From Uloborus plumipes (Eukaryota; Arthropoda; Arachnida; Araneae; Uloboridae): 64,000 bases of DNA. The notes below the pieces were generated by a model. That model did not search any database, was not told the DNA's origin, and saw only the letters and a list, made by a program, of their open reading frames with translations. The DNA lies in contig JAXGGA010000464.1 in NCBI GenBank assembly GCA_038373865.1, positions 1 through 64,000 on the forward strand. The letters are read 5' to 3'. Of this stretch, positions 44,040 through 56,645 are shown piece after piece (position 1 is the first letter of the stretch; each line of letters begins with the position of its first letter). The position numbers and the translations under genes are program-made.

Positions 44040-45885
44040 TTTAATGTATTTTCAACTAAAAAGCCCCCCAAAAAAAGAAGGGAAAAAGCATTGTTAAATT
44101 AATTTGGGACATGAAGGATTAAACTATCCAAAAATACATTTAAAAAAAGTTAAATAGTCTCAGCTAAATAAAGATGCATTTTTTGATTTATCGGCAGTTT
44201 TCTGGTGCATTTTTTTTTTTTTTTTTGCTAAAAAATTAGTGGGATTTTTTCCCCTAATATATTCTTTTATTTCATATTTTAAACATTTTTTGGTCTTCTT
44301 TTCATCAATTTTAGATACAAAAATTGTTTGAAAATGTAACTTTACAAATAATTTTCATGAATATAACAAGCATTGCAGCAATAATAAATGCTTTCTCTTG
44401 TCTTACTTTTCTAGAACAGGAATAAGACGTAAGTATTACTGTGAAAAGGAAGTAGGAACATTTTTACAAGGTTCTTTTATGTTATGTATCTTTTCCGACT
44501 TTCATTACTTTTTGAAAGTAAAGATTGAGTACAGTTTGATACCTTAACACTAGATAGATAGATGAAAGACAATTGGTGACGAGAAAGTTCAATACATTTA
44601 GTGTCTTGATCCTTTGTATTCGATACACAGTGCGACATATTCCATTGCAATGCAATTGTTTCAGCTTTAGTATGGAATAATAGAAGAATCATTTTCTTGA
44701 AAAAAGGAAAACATAGAAAATATCTAAATTAAGCTTAAACTTTTTTCTAAAGAAGACTAGGAATAAAGTCTCAGCATCAAGCAAAATATTGCGTTGTTAG
44801 AAATGTAATTGTGAGTGTATGTGTAATTATTTAACAGCATTTTATTTAAAAAAAATTTTAGAGGAAGATTAGACCTTCCCATTCAAAAATCCTTTTTTTG
44901 GACTTGATTTTATAAGTACAATACAAGCGTGAAAAACTATTCAGAGAAGATTATTGGTTAAAAAATATGTAAGCATTTTTTAAGGAATCCAAAGTTTCTG
45001 TAACAATCATTGCACTATTTTTCAGAGAAAAGTAAAAACTTGATAGTACAGTATATTGTAAAGTAATTCCACAGATTTATTACCACACAAGGTAAAAATA
45101 TGTGGATTTTGTAATGTTTTTTTTACAATAATCTGTTTTTAATCAAGTAACATATTTCATATTTTTACATTAGCATAACTAAAATAATTTAAAAGAAATA
45201 AAGTCATAAAGACACCATGAGTGCATGGTTAAAATGGTAGGTTATGCTTCTATTATTATTTAATGCTCGGGGAACCATTATCCTACCAAGTCAATCACGC
45301 TAAGTCTAATTCACTTAGGGCGTATGGTGTTTTGCTTTAAACCTCTTTCATGTATTTTCTTTTAAATGTAACTTGAATATTATTATTAAACACATAAACC
45401 ATCCGCATAAGCTAATTTTATATTTATTTTAGATTTTTATCATATTGTACAGCATTCTTTTAGAACGGGTAATAATTCACACATTTGCTTACAAACAAAT
45501 GCGGCTAAATAAAAAGAAAATATTCACTTTATATACAATTGTCTGCTTCTGCTTTTCTTTGTTGCGTCCAGTTACATAATTCGTTTTTAATGATCCACTT
45601 CTCTGATCGACGCAAGCAAATGTCTCAATGCATTTTGAACTTTGCATACTAAAAAAACAGAGTTATCTTAATTTTATCTAAAAAAGTGAAAAAAAAAATA
45701 TCAAAGGGCTTCCATTTATATTTTTCTGGGTTATTTATTCTACCGCCTCCAGTTTTTCATCTTTATGGTGCAGATGCTATTCTAAACAAAGTTCTTTCCT
45801 TTTCATTCTGTTTCACTTCCTTTCTTTCGGAGCCATTAGGATCCAGAAAGGAAACATGGAAAAGGAGTGGTTCTAAATGACACGC
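44040..45885. other. AT-rich, nothing recognised
   Basis: Only short chance frames are present. Confidence 0.45.
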
Positions 45886-45899
45886 ATTATGCCTAACGA

Positions 45900-46860
45900 T
45901 CTCATTAGTGCAGGTGTTAAGAACACGACTGAATGTGGTATTCTTAGCGCCTTGCCGATTATCAAATTCTAATGCATCATTTTAATCTTTGTACTCTTCT
46001 TTGCTGTGCTTAAAATAATAAATACCTCGAATCCATGTTGAATAAAATGCTTAGCAGTTTCTGCTATACTTCATCAACGGAAATGCTTTCAAGAAAATAA
46101 ATACGGTAAATCATTCTTAAAGTGCACTAAAAAACGATTGTAGTAAGCGTTACTTGAGTAGTAATGCGATGGGTCGAACTTTTCTACCAATGCATGAAAC
46201 TTACTATAAAGGAAAAGAAAAATACTTTAATTAAACTTGGTTTTATGATTTCAATAGGATATTCTCATACGTTTTGATTAAATTAATGCCAGAAAATCAT
46301 TAACACAACACTGTAAAAAAGAATGTTGTTTTTACAGTATAATGCAGCTAATTTTATAGTAATAAATTGTAAAAAATGCAAATTTTACAGTGCTAAACGG
46401 CAAAATTGCTAACTTTACAGTACAAAACTGTCAAATTGCTAATTTTACAATAATAAACGGTAAAACTGCTAATATTGCAGCTTATTACCTTGCATTTTAG
46501 TTTTAAACTGGAACTTCGGCTGCCAATATTATACTGTTGTTTTTACAGTGTAATACAACTACATTTTGCGGCAATAAATTAGAAAATCTCTATTTTTAGT
46601 GAGAAACTGTAAACTTGTTAGTTTTACAGTTTATTACTGTGCATTTTGCAGTTTTAAATTGGAACCTCGCCTGCCAGTAATATATTGTACAAACAACAGT
46701 TAATTTTTTGCGGTGGAGAAATAAATGCATCGTTAATTAAGCTCTAACGTATAACAAGCAAGCTAATCTTTACTTACAATTTCAAAAGAGCATCACAGAA
46801 ATACCAAAAAACAAAAAAATTATTGTCTAAATATGTATTCTAGTAAATGCAAATTAATTT
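45900..46860 (+). repeat. Low-copy diverged block A (interrupted by MITE copy 3)
   Basis: ATTCTTAGCGCCTTGCCGAT and TCTAATGCATCATTTTAATC recur at 46905-46945. The part from ACTTACTATAAAGG through CTTTAATTAAACTTG and the part after the MITE (CTAATCTTTACTTACAATTT) recur at 49500-49700. The block was therefore whole before the MITE entered. Confidence 0.6.
46309..46715. mobile_element. CACTGTAAAA MITE, copy 3 (older)
   Basis: This copy opens with CACTGTAAAAAAGAATGTTG and carries the same internal motifs and CTGCCAATATTATACTG landmark. Its right end has decayed to TTTTTTGCGGTG and no clean TA duplication remains. It interrupts a low-copy block that is also found at 49.4-49.8 kb. Confidence 0.7.
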
Positions 46861-46889
46861 CGATTTCTAACTATACCAGTCAGCTATAA

Positions 46890-47100
46890 TGACTGAATAT
46901 AGTATGCTTAGCGCCTTGTCGGTCATCAAACTCTAATGCATCATTTTCATACATAGTACGCTTCTTTATTGTGCTTAAAATACCATTAATTTCGAATCCA
47001 AGTTAATTTAAATTTTTATCAATTTCTGCATCATCAGTGGAAATGTTTCTAAACAATTAAATTATTCTCAATCACTTCCAAAGTGCTTGAAAAAAATCAG
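46890..47100 (+). repeat. Diverged copy B of the block
   Basis: About 200 bases align with 45930-46130 in the same orientation (TTAGCGCCTTG, CTAATGCATCATTTT, GTGCTTAAAATA, AAGTGC). Confidence 0.6.
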
Positions 47101-47340
47101 TATGATGAGAATTAATCGAGAAGAAACAAAAAGCATCGTTTTTTTAGCCTACTTTCCCGTTAAAAACAAAAGAAAGACGAAAAAAGTATTAAAAGTAGCT
47201 TAATGCATCTAAAAAATATCGCCAAGTCCAAAAAATATCGCCAAGTAAAAAAAATATCGCCAAGTAAAAAAAATAAAAAGGTAAATTGAATATCGAAAAA
47301 TTAAAATTTGAAAGTAGGGTATTGAGATGGGGAATTTGTG

Positions 47341-47376
47341 TGTCGGTCGGTCGGTCGGTCGGTCTGTCTGTCCCCC
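47341..47376 (+). repeat. (GGTC)n / (TGTC)n microsatellite with C-run
   Basis: Six GGTC/TCGG units, two TGTC units and a C8 run directly precede the 147-bp array. Confidence 0.9.
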
Positions 47377-48260
47377 CCCTAATAACTTTTGAATGAACAT
47401 TCCGATTTGGACAAACTTTTTTTTGTTGGAAAGATCTCGGCGAGTACAGCTCATTCCCATATTTGATTTTTCGATTTGAACAATTTTTGGTTCAACTTTG
47501 AACCGTTCAAAAAACCGGTCCCGCGATGCTAACTTTTGAGTGAACAGTCCGATTTGAACAAACTTTTTTTTGTTCGAAAGATCTTTTCAAGGATACTTCA
47601 TTCCCGTATCTACATTTTCAATTTGAACAATTTTTCGTTCAACATTGAACCGTTCAAACAAGCTGTCACCCCTAATAACTTTTGAATGAACAGTCCGATT
47701 TAAACAATTTTTTTTTGTTCGAAGCATCTCGGGAAGGATACTTTATTACCGTATTTAAATTTTCAATTTGAACATTTTTGGTTCAACATTGAACCATTCA
47801 AGTAACCTTTCCCCACCTAATAACTTTTGAGTGAACAGTCCGAATGGAATAAACTTTTTTTTGTTCGAAAGATCTCGTCGAGTACATCTCATTCCCATAT
47901 TTGATTTTTCGATTTGAACAGTTTTTGGTTCAACTTTGAACCGTTCAAACAACCTGTCCCGCGATGCTAACTTTTGAGTGAACAATCCGATTTGAACAAA
48001 CTTTTTTTTGTTCGAAGGATCTCAGCAAGGATACTTCATTACCCTATTTAAATTTTCCATTTGAGCATTTTTTCGTTCAACATTGAACCGTTCAAGCAAC
48101 CTTTCCCCACCTAATAACTTTTGAGTGAACCGTCTGAATGGAATAAACTTTTTTTTGTTTGAAAGATCTCGGAGAGGCTTTCCCATACATTTCCATATTT
48201 CGCTTTTTGATTTGAACCATTTTTCGTTCAATATTGAACCGTTCAGAAAAAAAATTAACA
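47377..48260. repeat. 147-bp tandem array, six units
   Basis: The anchor AACTTTTGA occurs at 47384, 47531, 47677, 47822, 47969 and 48117, with spacing 145-148. Each unit carries TGTTCGAAAGATCTC-type, GATTTGAACAATTTTT and TTGAACCGTTCAA segments. Units 1 and 4, and 2 and 5, resemble each other more than their neighbours (for example CGCGATGCTAACTTTTGAG only in 2 and 5), so a three-unit higher-order structure is present. Since 147 is divisible by 3, the minus strand keeps open frames with a repeated RDLSNKKKF motif. I regard these as incidental. Confidence 0.88.
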
Positions 48261-49430
48261 TTAGCGTCTACGGGGAATTTAAGTTGAATGTTGATCCTGA
48301 ACTTAAAGTCGGATTTCAAACTAACTTTGTAAGAAAATAGTTTTGATAAATAATGTTTGTAAAGTACTTTTCTGAGTAATCTTCTGTGAGGACTCTGATT
48401 CCGACTCCGCGAACATGGCGGAAATGCAGGCTCAGAAAAAAAAATGACTGAACATGCAGACGATTTTTTGTTTATTTATTTGTTTTATTTTATTTATTTA
48501 TTTTAATTATTATATTTTTTTGGCAGACGATATTTTTTGTAACAAAAATGTTTCATTCACGAGTGCATTTTATTCTTTATTTATATTTAACAACTGGCAA
48601 CGGATTAAAAATGAAATTCGAGACATTTTATTAACAAACGAGTTTTTTTTTCTTTCTTTGATAAAATACGTTTTGATGCTCTTTGTACTTTTATTTATTT
48701 ATTTATTTATTTTATTATTATTATTATTTTTTTTTTTTTTGAAAACAATGGAGGATTTTTTCTACGGAGGAACTGTAACAGTTGCACTCTTTAAAAGGTG
48801 CGACAAAGCTTTATTTATTCGTTAATTACTTTTTACGTGTCTATTTCATCTGATGAGAGGGGTATAGTTTGCTTTTCGAAATCAGCTCTATGTGCTAAAA
48901 GGTATGTTTGACATAGTTTTCAGTTTCAGATAATCTAGAGAATAATGATCAGATGCGAGAATGCCGATGTCGATGTACGGGAAAGTAGGCTCGTTTAGTT
49001 CTTGACAGAACTTCTTGTTCTCATCCTGCTCCATCTACATGCAAGTGAAATTGTTTTACTCATATATTCGCACTTTATTCTCATAATTTTAAACTTTAAA
49101 TTTTAATTTTTATACATTGAAATCGAAGGAACTATTTTGTATCATACCGTGAAATATCAACTTTCTAAAAATTGTCTTATATGAGCCCGCTTATAGAAAT
49201 ATCGGTTAAAAGCATGTCCAGCTTAAAATAATACTCTAATTGTGTTTAATCTATGCTATTCAAAAGTGATTGATGGATAACCGATATTTTCCTTTGCTAC
49301 AAAAGTTTCAGTTCTATAAAAAAAGTGTATAGTTACGAAACACAACTTTTAATAGACCTAAGTTGATAGTTCATATTATTATACGAAGAAACTTATCTTC
49401 AAATACATTACAATTAAAAGCAAAAGTTTA
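48260..49430. other. AT-rich, nothing recognised
   Basis: A 123-codon open frame at 48454-48825 is composed of homopolymeric TTT/TTA codons and has no domain. Confidence 0.5.
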
Positions 49431-49439
49431 AAAGTCCCG

Positions 49440-49770
49440 AAATAAATTGGTAATATATGCGTAAAACGTCACACTTGAGCAAATCGATTCAGCCATCAAT
49501 GAATAGAGCTTACTATAGGCGAGCAAACATAATTTAATTAAACTTGTTTTCATAATTTTCCTCGGATCTTCTAACATTTTTTGTGATTTAATGAAAGAAA
49601 GCTATTTAACTATAAAGGACGGCATTTTTAATTAATCTGTAACAAAAAAAACAATCCAATCTTTACTTCCAATTTTGAAAAACAACGTATTATAAGGATT
49701 TCCTAACGCTAACAGCAAATTAATTTATTGTCTTAGCATTTATATTAGCAAATGTTAATTAGTTTCAATT
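49440..49770 (+). repeat. Diverged copy C of the block
   Basis: AGCTTACTATAGGCG, TTTAATTAAACTTGTTTTCA and CAATCTTTACTTCCAATTTT parallel block A without the MITE. Confidence 0.5.
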
Positions 49771-52110
49771 TTCCTATATTGTCCATCGGGTATAATTCTT
49801 TTTTTTTTTTTTTTTGCTTCTTTGAAATATAAAACTCGAATAAAAATTTTAAAAAGTCAGATAATAAGCACCTAAAATAATTGATCCTTTTTAATATTTA
49901 CTACTAAAACGGCTAATTGCAAAAACAAAAAATTAATAAATCACCCTTTTTTCTGGTGTTGATATTTTAACATTAAAATAGCTTTCCTTTTAGAAGCAAA
50001 GACTATTTATTTATTTTATCATCATTATGCAGATGAATAATATATAAGGCTCTTGAGAAAATATTTTGGAGGAAACGCATGAAACATCATTCTTTTTCAA
50101 ACATTGTCTAAAACCTTTTTGGAGTAATTTTCTACTCAACAAAGACATGCATTATTTAGCTTTTAAATATTTATATTTATTCATTATTTAACTTTTACAT
50201 ATTTATATTTTAAAACATAACTTTTAAGGAGTCATCTTTTCAAAGAGTGTTAAATATGCTGATGCAGCTGCATAATAATTCAATAGAAATGAAACTCTTT
50301 ATCAAAGAACATTGAAGGTAGCTCACTATTTTTCGACACAAATATTTAAAATTTTTAATGGAGAGTCGAATAATTTGAATTTAGTTTTGTTTTGGAGAGG
50401 TGCTTCACTTATTTTGCTTTCTTCATTTAGTTTCACTCAAAGAAGTCTAAACTTAAATGTAACTCCACGTTGGCGAGGAAGTTGGTTTCAATAACAATGT
50501 ATATGTTATTAAAAATAGTTTTAAAATGAAATCAGAAGTCTAGGAGGAAAACCATTATATTATTTTATAATTTTGAGAGTAATTATCTGATTGTCGAATT
50601 CATTTATTTACATATTTGTTCACATACTGTTAACGAATAGTTTTGTCCATAGCAAATTTTTTGTCAAACTTGAGACACTAGTTTTTAGTTAATTGCGAGT
50701 CTTTTCGCCAAATAATTTCATTTAAGCAGAAAAATTAGATTAATATGCGCATTCTACTTCAAACACTTATTATATGCTTTATCTCTGTCCAGATAATAGT
50801 CTAAAGTAATTAAATTATTATTTACAGATGGCTCTTGTTCAGATTTTAAAAGGCAATAAAGCTTTGTTTGGAGGATTTGAATATATGTTAAAGTTATTTT
50901 CTCAAACAATTATTTTTTCCCTTCAATTTAAAGCGTACAACGTTTTGAGGTTTAAGGCAGCTCAAAACCTGGCATTATCACAATGCCAAAATAAGTTAGT
51001 GATTGTTGTATATTCTGGAGAAGGAACCTCCAGCACGGTTATTGGCTATTCCAGACTGATGGGTCTACAACAAGAAATAAACTTGCGTTTTTGGATGTCA
51101 AAACCGGACTATCGGTATGTTAAGTGCAAAATAGTTCTGTTGAAGTGACACATGTAATAAAACATAACTTACAAGAAAAATAAATTTCCAAGAAAAGTAA
51201 ATTCGTTTCATTAAATCATATTACAGTAGTCAATCATATTATAGAAGTCAGTTTTCTTTATTGGAAATCGGAATCAATTCGTGTGCATATCTGTTTTGTT
51301 AATATCATGATAATTTTTCTTCCATATGTTAAGGGGCATTTTTTGTTAAGTTAGACTTTTATATAAAGAGCATTTACAAAAGTATTTTTCTCAGACACGT
51401 AATTGAAAAAAAAAATATTAACTGGAGCATGAAACACAAATAGTTTCCCTAAAAAAAAGTATATTTCAGCTTTCAGAAGTCCTACAGTAGAGATTGCTTT
51501 TTGATAAAAGAAAAACTTTATTCAAAAGGTTTTCTCTATTCCACTTTTCTTTCATTAAGTTCCATGAACAAATCACAAGTAAGTTCCTTCTTCACAAAAG
51601 GGTGCTGCAGGCAAAGTCTCTGCAGTGACTATAATTGAAGGCATTCTCATTGAGTTATCTCAAACTTTCGGAAAAAAAGCGTGAATTATTTCAAGAGTTA
51701 GAAAACTTTTAAAGTTTAGCCTTTTTAGTTTTTTGAGTTAGCATAGAATGTTAAAAGCTATTTTTTTATAGATTAATTCGTTTTTCTCACAATTGACAGC
51801 ATATTGTATTTTTTTGATAGAATAAATCAAAATATGTTTTTTTTTAATCCAAATGCTTCAGAAAAGCATTAATTAGGTTCTTAATCTAATGTCTGTAGCC
51901 TGATAGCTCTATTTATGTTTCTATAGAAAAAAATGGCGGCACATAAACGGAATAATACAACAATGCATGCTTACTAGTTTAAAAAATATATATGTTTTTA
52001 ACTAGGTTCGTTTTATGCAGTAAGATAAAATATTAACGAACAAATAAATACAGTGTTTAAGACTTTTTTTTCATGAAATCTCTATCGATATTAGTATTGT
52101 TATTTTATTT
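49770..52110. other. AT-rich with one unassigned open frame
   Basis: A 106-codon frame at 50828-51148 (contains YSGEGTSSTVIGYSRLMGLQ) has more even base composition than its surroundings, but no start context, domain or homologue that I recognise. It may be part of an interspersed repeat rather than a gene. Confidence 0.35.
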
Positions 52111-52169
52111 TCAGTATTCCTATTAGTTAATAACGGATATTAAATAAGGCAAACTATTTTGTTTTATGC

Positions 52170-53640
52170 AGCAGTAAGTTACCACCCCTGCTTTTGTAAG
52201 AGGATTTATGCCACCAGCTCGGTTACTTCCTATTCCATGCTGATGAATGCTAGAAAGAACGTACCGTAAAATGGGATGAATCGGAACACTTTTCAGCTTT
52301 GATTGTAAAAAAGCAGTTAGAAGATTTTTTTTAATTTGATTTTTTGGGTAAAAACTTCGGTCTTGCTTTACTTTTGATATTCCAAGCGAAGACAAAACAT
52401 TTTGAACAATTATTATTAAACTATATAGGAAATTATGGGTGTTCCGAATCACCCCGTTGATAGGGGTCAATCGGAACGCTTGTTAAAATTTTTATTTTTT
52501 TCGATTTAACCTGTAATAGGTCTCACAAACATGATTAATATTGATGGGGGAGAATAAGAACAGATAATTACTGTCAAATACATGCATAATTTCAATACCA
52601 GTAAACGTGTATAATTTGTCAAAATTCAAAATAATTTTGAACTTATAAAAAATGAAAAGTAATTTTAAGAAATGCTTTTGAATTGAAATACAAAGATTTA
52701 ACATGCATGGAAGTCACTCATGTCGTCCACAAATATGTACTTGTCCTTAAAACTAGCAATTGTGACTTGGCTTAAGTTTTTTCATAACATCTCCTGGGAT
52801 GAACTCTGCCTTTTCTTTAGTTTCTTGAAATCTCTGGGTTTCGGGGATTGTCCTGAAATATTTTTCCGCTTATTCATCACTGTCTGTGTGCTGGATTTTT
52901 ACTACATAAAGTGTATGTGACTTTCCCCCTCGTATTTTAAGTAAAAAAAAGTCTCCTGGAGAAAAAAATCTTTTAAAATCTGCAACTGTTTGTCATTCTA
53001 AGATCTAGTTGCTCACGAGAAGGGATAAACAGTAATAAATCCTTGTCTTTGTCTTGATTGGAGGAATTGGGATTAGAATCTTGATTTTTTAAACAGTTTC
53101 CTTCAAATAAGTTTGAATTGGAACAACAGAACTAAGTGTTCCGATTCACCCCGCAAATTTTTTTTTCTATGGCATTTTTCAGAACTCTTCATTTTTATGA
53201 CACAATTTATAAAAAAAATTAAATTCTAATGCGGTATTCTGTTGTTCAGATATATGTATAATTGAAACATACCACTCTTAGTTTTTAATATAAAATGGTT
53301 TGTTCTTGCATACGAAGTTTTGAAGTCTATGGAAATGTGATGTTTTCTAGCATTCCATGTGCAGCCCTCCTTGGAAGCCAATAGCGTTGCCAGATTGACA
53401 CAAGTATTTTTTTTTCCTACTTCCTATGATCTTACCTTACTAAAAAAAAAATCATGGCGAAAAATACCCAATAGTTTATTTATGAAGAATTTCTTTGTAC
53501 GGTCGGGAAGTTTTGTTCCGATTGACCCCGCTGTTCCCATACACCCCATTTTACGGTAACTGCGATTCTTGGATGGAATGACCGATGTAACAGTGTATTG
53601 GATGTCTTTGGTTTTAGTGTATTATCAATTTTAATAAATG
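52170..53640 (+). repeat. Dispersed repeat split by the 52.3-53.6 kb element
   Basis: The flanks GCCACCAGCTCGGTTACTTC...GATGAATGCTAGAAAGAACG (to 52262) and CTGCGATTCTTGGATGGAAT...CAGTGTATTGGATGTC (from 53560) join smoothly once the element is removed. They look like a single GC-richer interspersed repeat. Confidence 0.45.
52265..53556. mobile_element. Pogo-type TIR element with CCGTAAAATGGGRTG ends
   Basis: The left end CCGTAAAATGGGATGAATCG and right end ACACCCCATTTTACGG are inverted repeats, with TA at 52263-52264 and 53557-53558. The subterminal word TTCCGATTSACCCCG / GGGGTCAATCGGAAC recurs at 52439-52480, 53138-53155 and 53515-53530. Short frames inside have no recognised motif. It is a non-autonomous relative, by terminal style, of the GGGTAAGTGGG elements. 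Confidence 0.82.
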
Positions 53641-53773
53641 CTTATGATTCAGTATATAAATAAAAATGTGTATATTCTGGAGAATAATATGTTGCTCTTC
53701 AATGTTATTTAGGCAAATATCATTATTATTACTATTAAATGAAAGAAACAGTCAGTATAATTGAATAGGATTA

Positions 53774-53921
53774 ATTCTGTACCTCAGAACCAGACTAACG
53801 TAAGTCCATTTTCTTCATTTTTCAGTAGAGGGGAACAACGATGTATTCGACAATCGTTTTTCCCCTCTACCGAAAAATGACGAAAATGGACTTACGTTAG
53901 TCTGGTTCTGAGGTACAGAAT
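53774..53921. repeat. Near-perfect 148-bp palindrome
   Basis: The arm 53774-53840 (ATTCTGTACCTCAGAACCAG, CTAACGTAAGTCCATTTTC) is mirrored by 53857-53921 with very few mismatches, leaving a loop of about 15 bases. Transcribed, it would make a stem of about 65 bp. Confidence 0.93.
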
Positions 53922-53929
53922 TTGATCAG

Positions 53930-55215
53930 GGTCAAAAATAAAGCATCGAACTAGTATGTTTTATAAAAGGTGATATGTTGAACGAGATGTTTATCCAGAA
54001 CTAAATGATAGTTCTTTTTGTGTTCATCTTTGCTTTTTGAACATTATTTAAACATAATGTTTTCGCCTATTTACTGTAAAGTAATTTTAAATACATTTTA
54101 TTCGCGTTTTCCTTCCAAAAGTAAAATACGCCTTTTCAAATGGCGGTAGTATTTTTTTTTTTTTTTGAATTTCATTCTGTTACACTCCAAGGCCTCACAT
54201 TGTAATTTGTATGTTTTTATATCGATCTTGATCAAGTTTTCAGTGAAAACTAAGAAATAACTATTAAAAAGACATTTGAAGTTCAAAATATGTTTAAGAA
54301 GTTACGCCCAACATTAGTGTAGTAATGTCGTAAATTGTTACATATTTTTTAAAACTAACACCTAAAATTAAATCTATTTGGTGTTTGTAAAATAAGAAAG
54401 AAAACAAAAGCATTTTTTTTCTTTTTTTGACTTGAAAAACAATATGGCACAGTGATGAATTCTATAAGCCTAATAGCAGATCTAAGAGTAGGCGTGGGTA
54501 TGTTTTCATAAAATGGTAAATCAACACTTCACCCAAGTCAGCTATTTTTTAGCGTTCGCCATCAATAGGAAATTATTTTCCAGGCTTTCTTTTGTAAGGA
54601 AGCGAAATGTCTGTTAATTAAAAAAGTTAATTACAAAAGTTACTTAAGTGTAAATGCATACTAAATTCTGAATGATCATTGATCAAGTCTCCTTAATTCG
54701 GAGGAATCAAATATCCCCCAAGTATACTCTTCAAACATAATTTTAATTACAGCAAAAAATAAAGTTGCTAATTGATATTTCTCTCATTTTTAACATAGTT
54801 TTGATTCTTCTGCCATAAAAGCAACGCATGTACTGCTTAGCTTCGTCAAGAAAGATAGCGATATTTTTAATCCAGAAACCATAAAAGTAACCTAACCACT
54901 GTAAACTGACAATAATGCATATCCTTAAACTCATGCGAAGAGAAAAACCACGAACACACAAAAAAAAAATAATGTAGTAGATACCTTTATGTACACTTAA
55001 ATGAAGCATTTTGTATAAAATGTTTACCAATTGTATGTGATTTATAAGCAAACAACTGTTGCAAAAATTTATTCACACATATTCAAATTTTCTAATTTAT
55101 TTCATTGATTATTAATAATATCAATTATATTGGGGATTTAGGTAGTTTAATGCAGTAAAACATCAATGCTTCGTCAATATAACTGTACTTAGATTTGGAA
55201 TGTTTCCATTAATGG
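53930..55215. other. AT-rich, nothing recognised
   Basis: No supported feature. The 102-codon minus frame at 54743-55051 has no motif. Confidence 0.45.
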
Positions 55216-55316
55216 GTGATTCCGCTGTCACGTGTGGGGCAATCAGATGACATTTTCACTAACATTCATGTATATATACGAATAATTTATGGCTACAGGT
55301 TAAAAATTTAGGGAGG

Positions 55317-55405
55317 AAAGTACATTGTGCATGTGATTTGAGAAGCAAAAAAAAATTTTTATGGGGAAAGTACATTGTGCATGTGATTTGAGAAGCAAAA
55401 AAAAA
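55317..55405 (+). repeat. 50-bp direct duplication
   Basis: AAAGTACATTGTGCATGTGA, continuing through an A9 run, is repeated with a 50-base period and almost no change, implying a recent local duplication. Confidence 0.9.
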
Positions 55406-56441
55406 TTCTCCTGATATCTTTTTTAATTGGTATTTTTCATTAAGGTATTACTGTCACGTGTGGGACAAGCGTTCGGACATCAGTCTTTACACTTCACAAC
55501 TCTAATGAAAATTCCTGCGAATCTGTTATATTCTGGCAGCTCCAAATTTCTGAACATACAGTATGGTGTCCTACTAATAATGTGTTGCAGCGTTAGCTTT
55601 AAAATATAAACATATTCTACATTTGTAGCTAGTTTAGTAACTGTCACGCGAGGGACATAAATGTCACGTGTGGGACATCTTGCGATTTTCACCCTATTGA
55701 ATGAATGAAAACAGTTACTAATTAATGTGTAAAACATAATTTATTTTCCAAACTAGAAAATAACTACCTTTATAAGAAAAAAAAAACATTTAAAAAAATA
55801 TTATTTGTAAATCAAAATGCCATTAAGTTACATACAGAGAGATCAAATTTTAACAAAATAAAGAATGCAAAGTATCAGCAGGTGTTTCACTGTTAGTCTT
55901 TAGAAATGAAATATAAGTAGTTCTAAATGTCCGTGTATAGCAACTTCTCGTTTTACCAGAAATTGGCGAAGAAATAATTTGAACAATCTCTTTTCTTAAG
56001 TAAGCATTTTCGTTTTGTCGTGTAGGCCATTTAAAACAAACTGGAAGTTTTGATGGCTTCATTATATTTATAAAATATGTGTTACTTTCTACCCTTTTAA
56101 ATATTTCTCCTGGATAAGACTTCTCTTTCTAGTAAACAACAACTCATTTTAATTCTTGCTTTGGAATTAATTTCATGCAACTATTTGATTGAAGTATGGA
56201 AGTCTCTCCTGAAATGCGTTGTGTTCTGCAAGTTAGCCTTTGCAATAAATTAATGGAAGCTAGATATGCTTCTAATATTTGTAGCTTTTTTCAGGGATTT
56301 TTGCTGCGCAATTTTACTTCGAGATATTCCTTTCTATCTGATTATGTCAAGGAAAACTGAATGTTTCATAATCTGAAAGAAATCCTATTTTGAAATGGTA
56401 TTAGGTACTAATTTTATTTTTGAAATTTAAAATCATTTGTA

Positions 56442-56618
56442 CAGTCGAGTCTCGTTGACTCGAAGTCTTAAGGGACCGGCTTAAAGTTTCGAGTTATTGG
56501 AAGTTCGAAAGTTTTGGGAACCATTTTGAAAGGTTTGGGAACCAAAGGGGGGGGGGGTGACTTCGAGACGAAAGAAAATATTCAAGTTATGAGGCCTCGA
56601 GTTATCGAGACTTGACTG
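56442..56618. mobile_element. Tigger/pogo-type MITE (CAGTCGAGTCTCG ends)
   Basis: CAGTCGAGTCTCGTTGACTC and GAGTTATCGAGACTTGACTG are inverted, with TA at 56440-56441 and 56619-56620. CAGT-ends with CGAGTTA words are typical of Tigger-like MITEs. A G12 run lies inside. Confidence 0.85.
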
Positions 56619-56645
56619 TAGTTAGGAATAATTTTTCAGTACTTT

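Noticed and set aside
47209..48319. Minus-strand open frames with repeated RDLSNKKKF
   Set aside because: They follow from the 147-bp unit being a multiple of three. No start context or similarity supports a protein.
50828..51148. 106-codon open frame following a TTTACAG acceptor-like site
   Set aside because: No recognised domain, no donor or partner exon, and the wording resembles an interspersed repeat, so it is not reported as a gene.
52123..52470. 115-codon minus-strand open frame
   Set aside because: It crosses the border of a TA-flanked transposable element, so it is a chance fusion.
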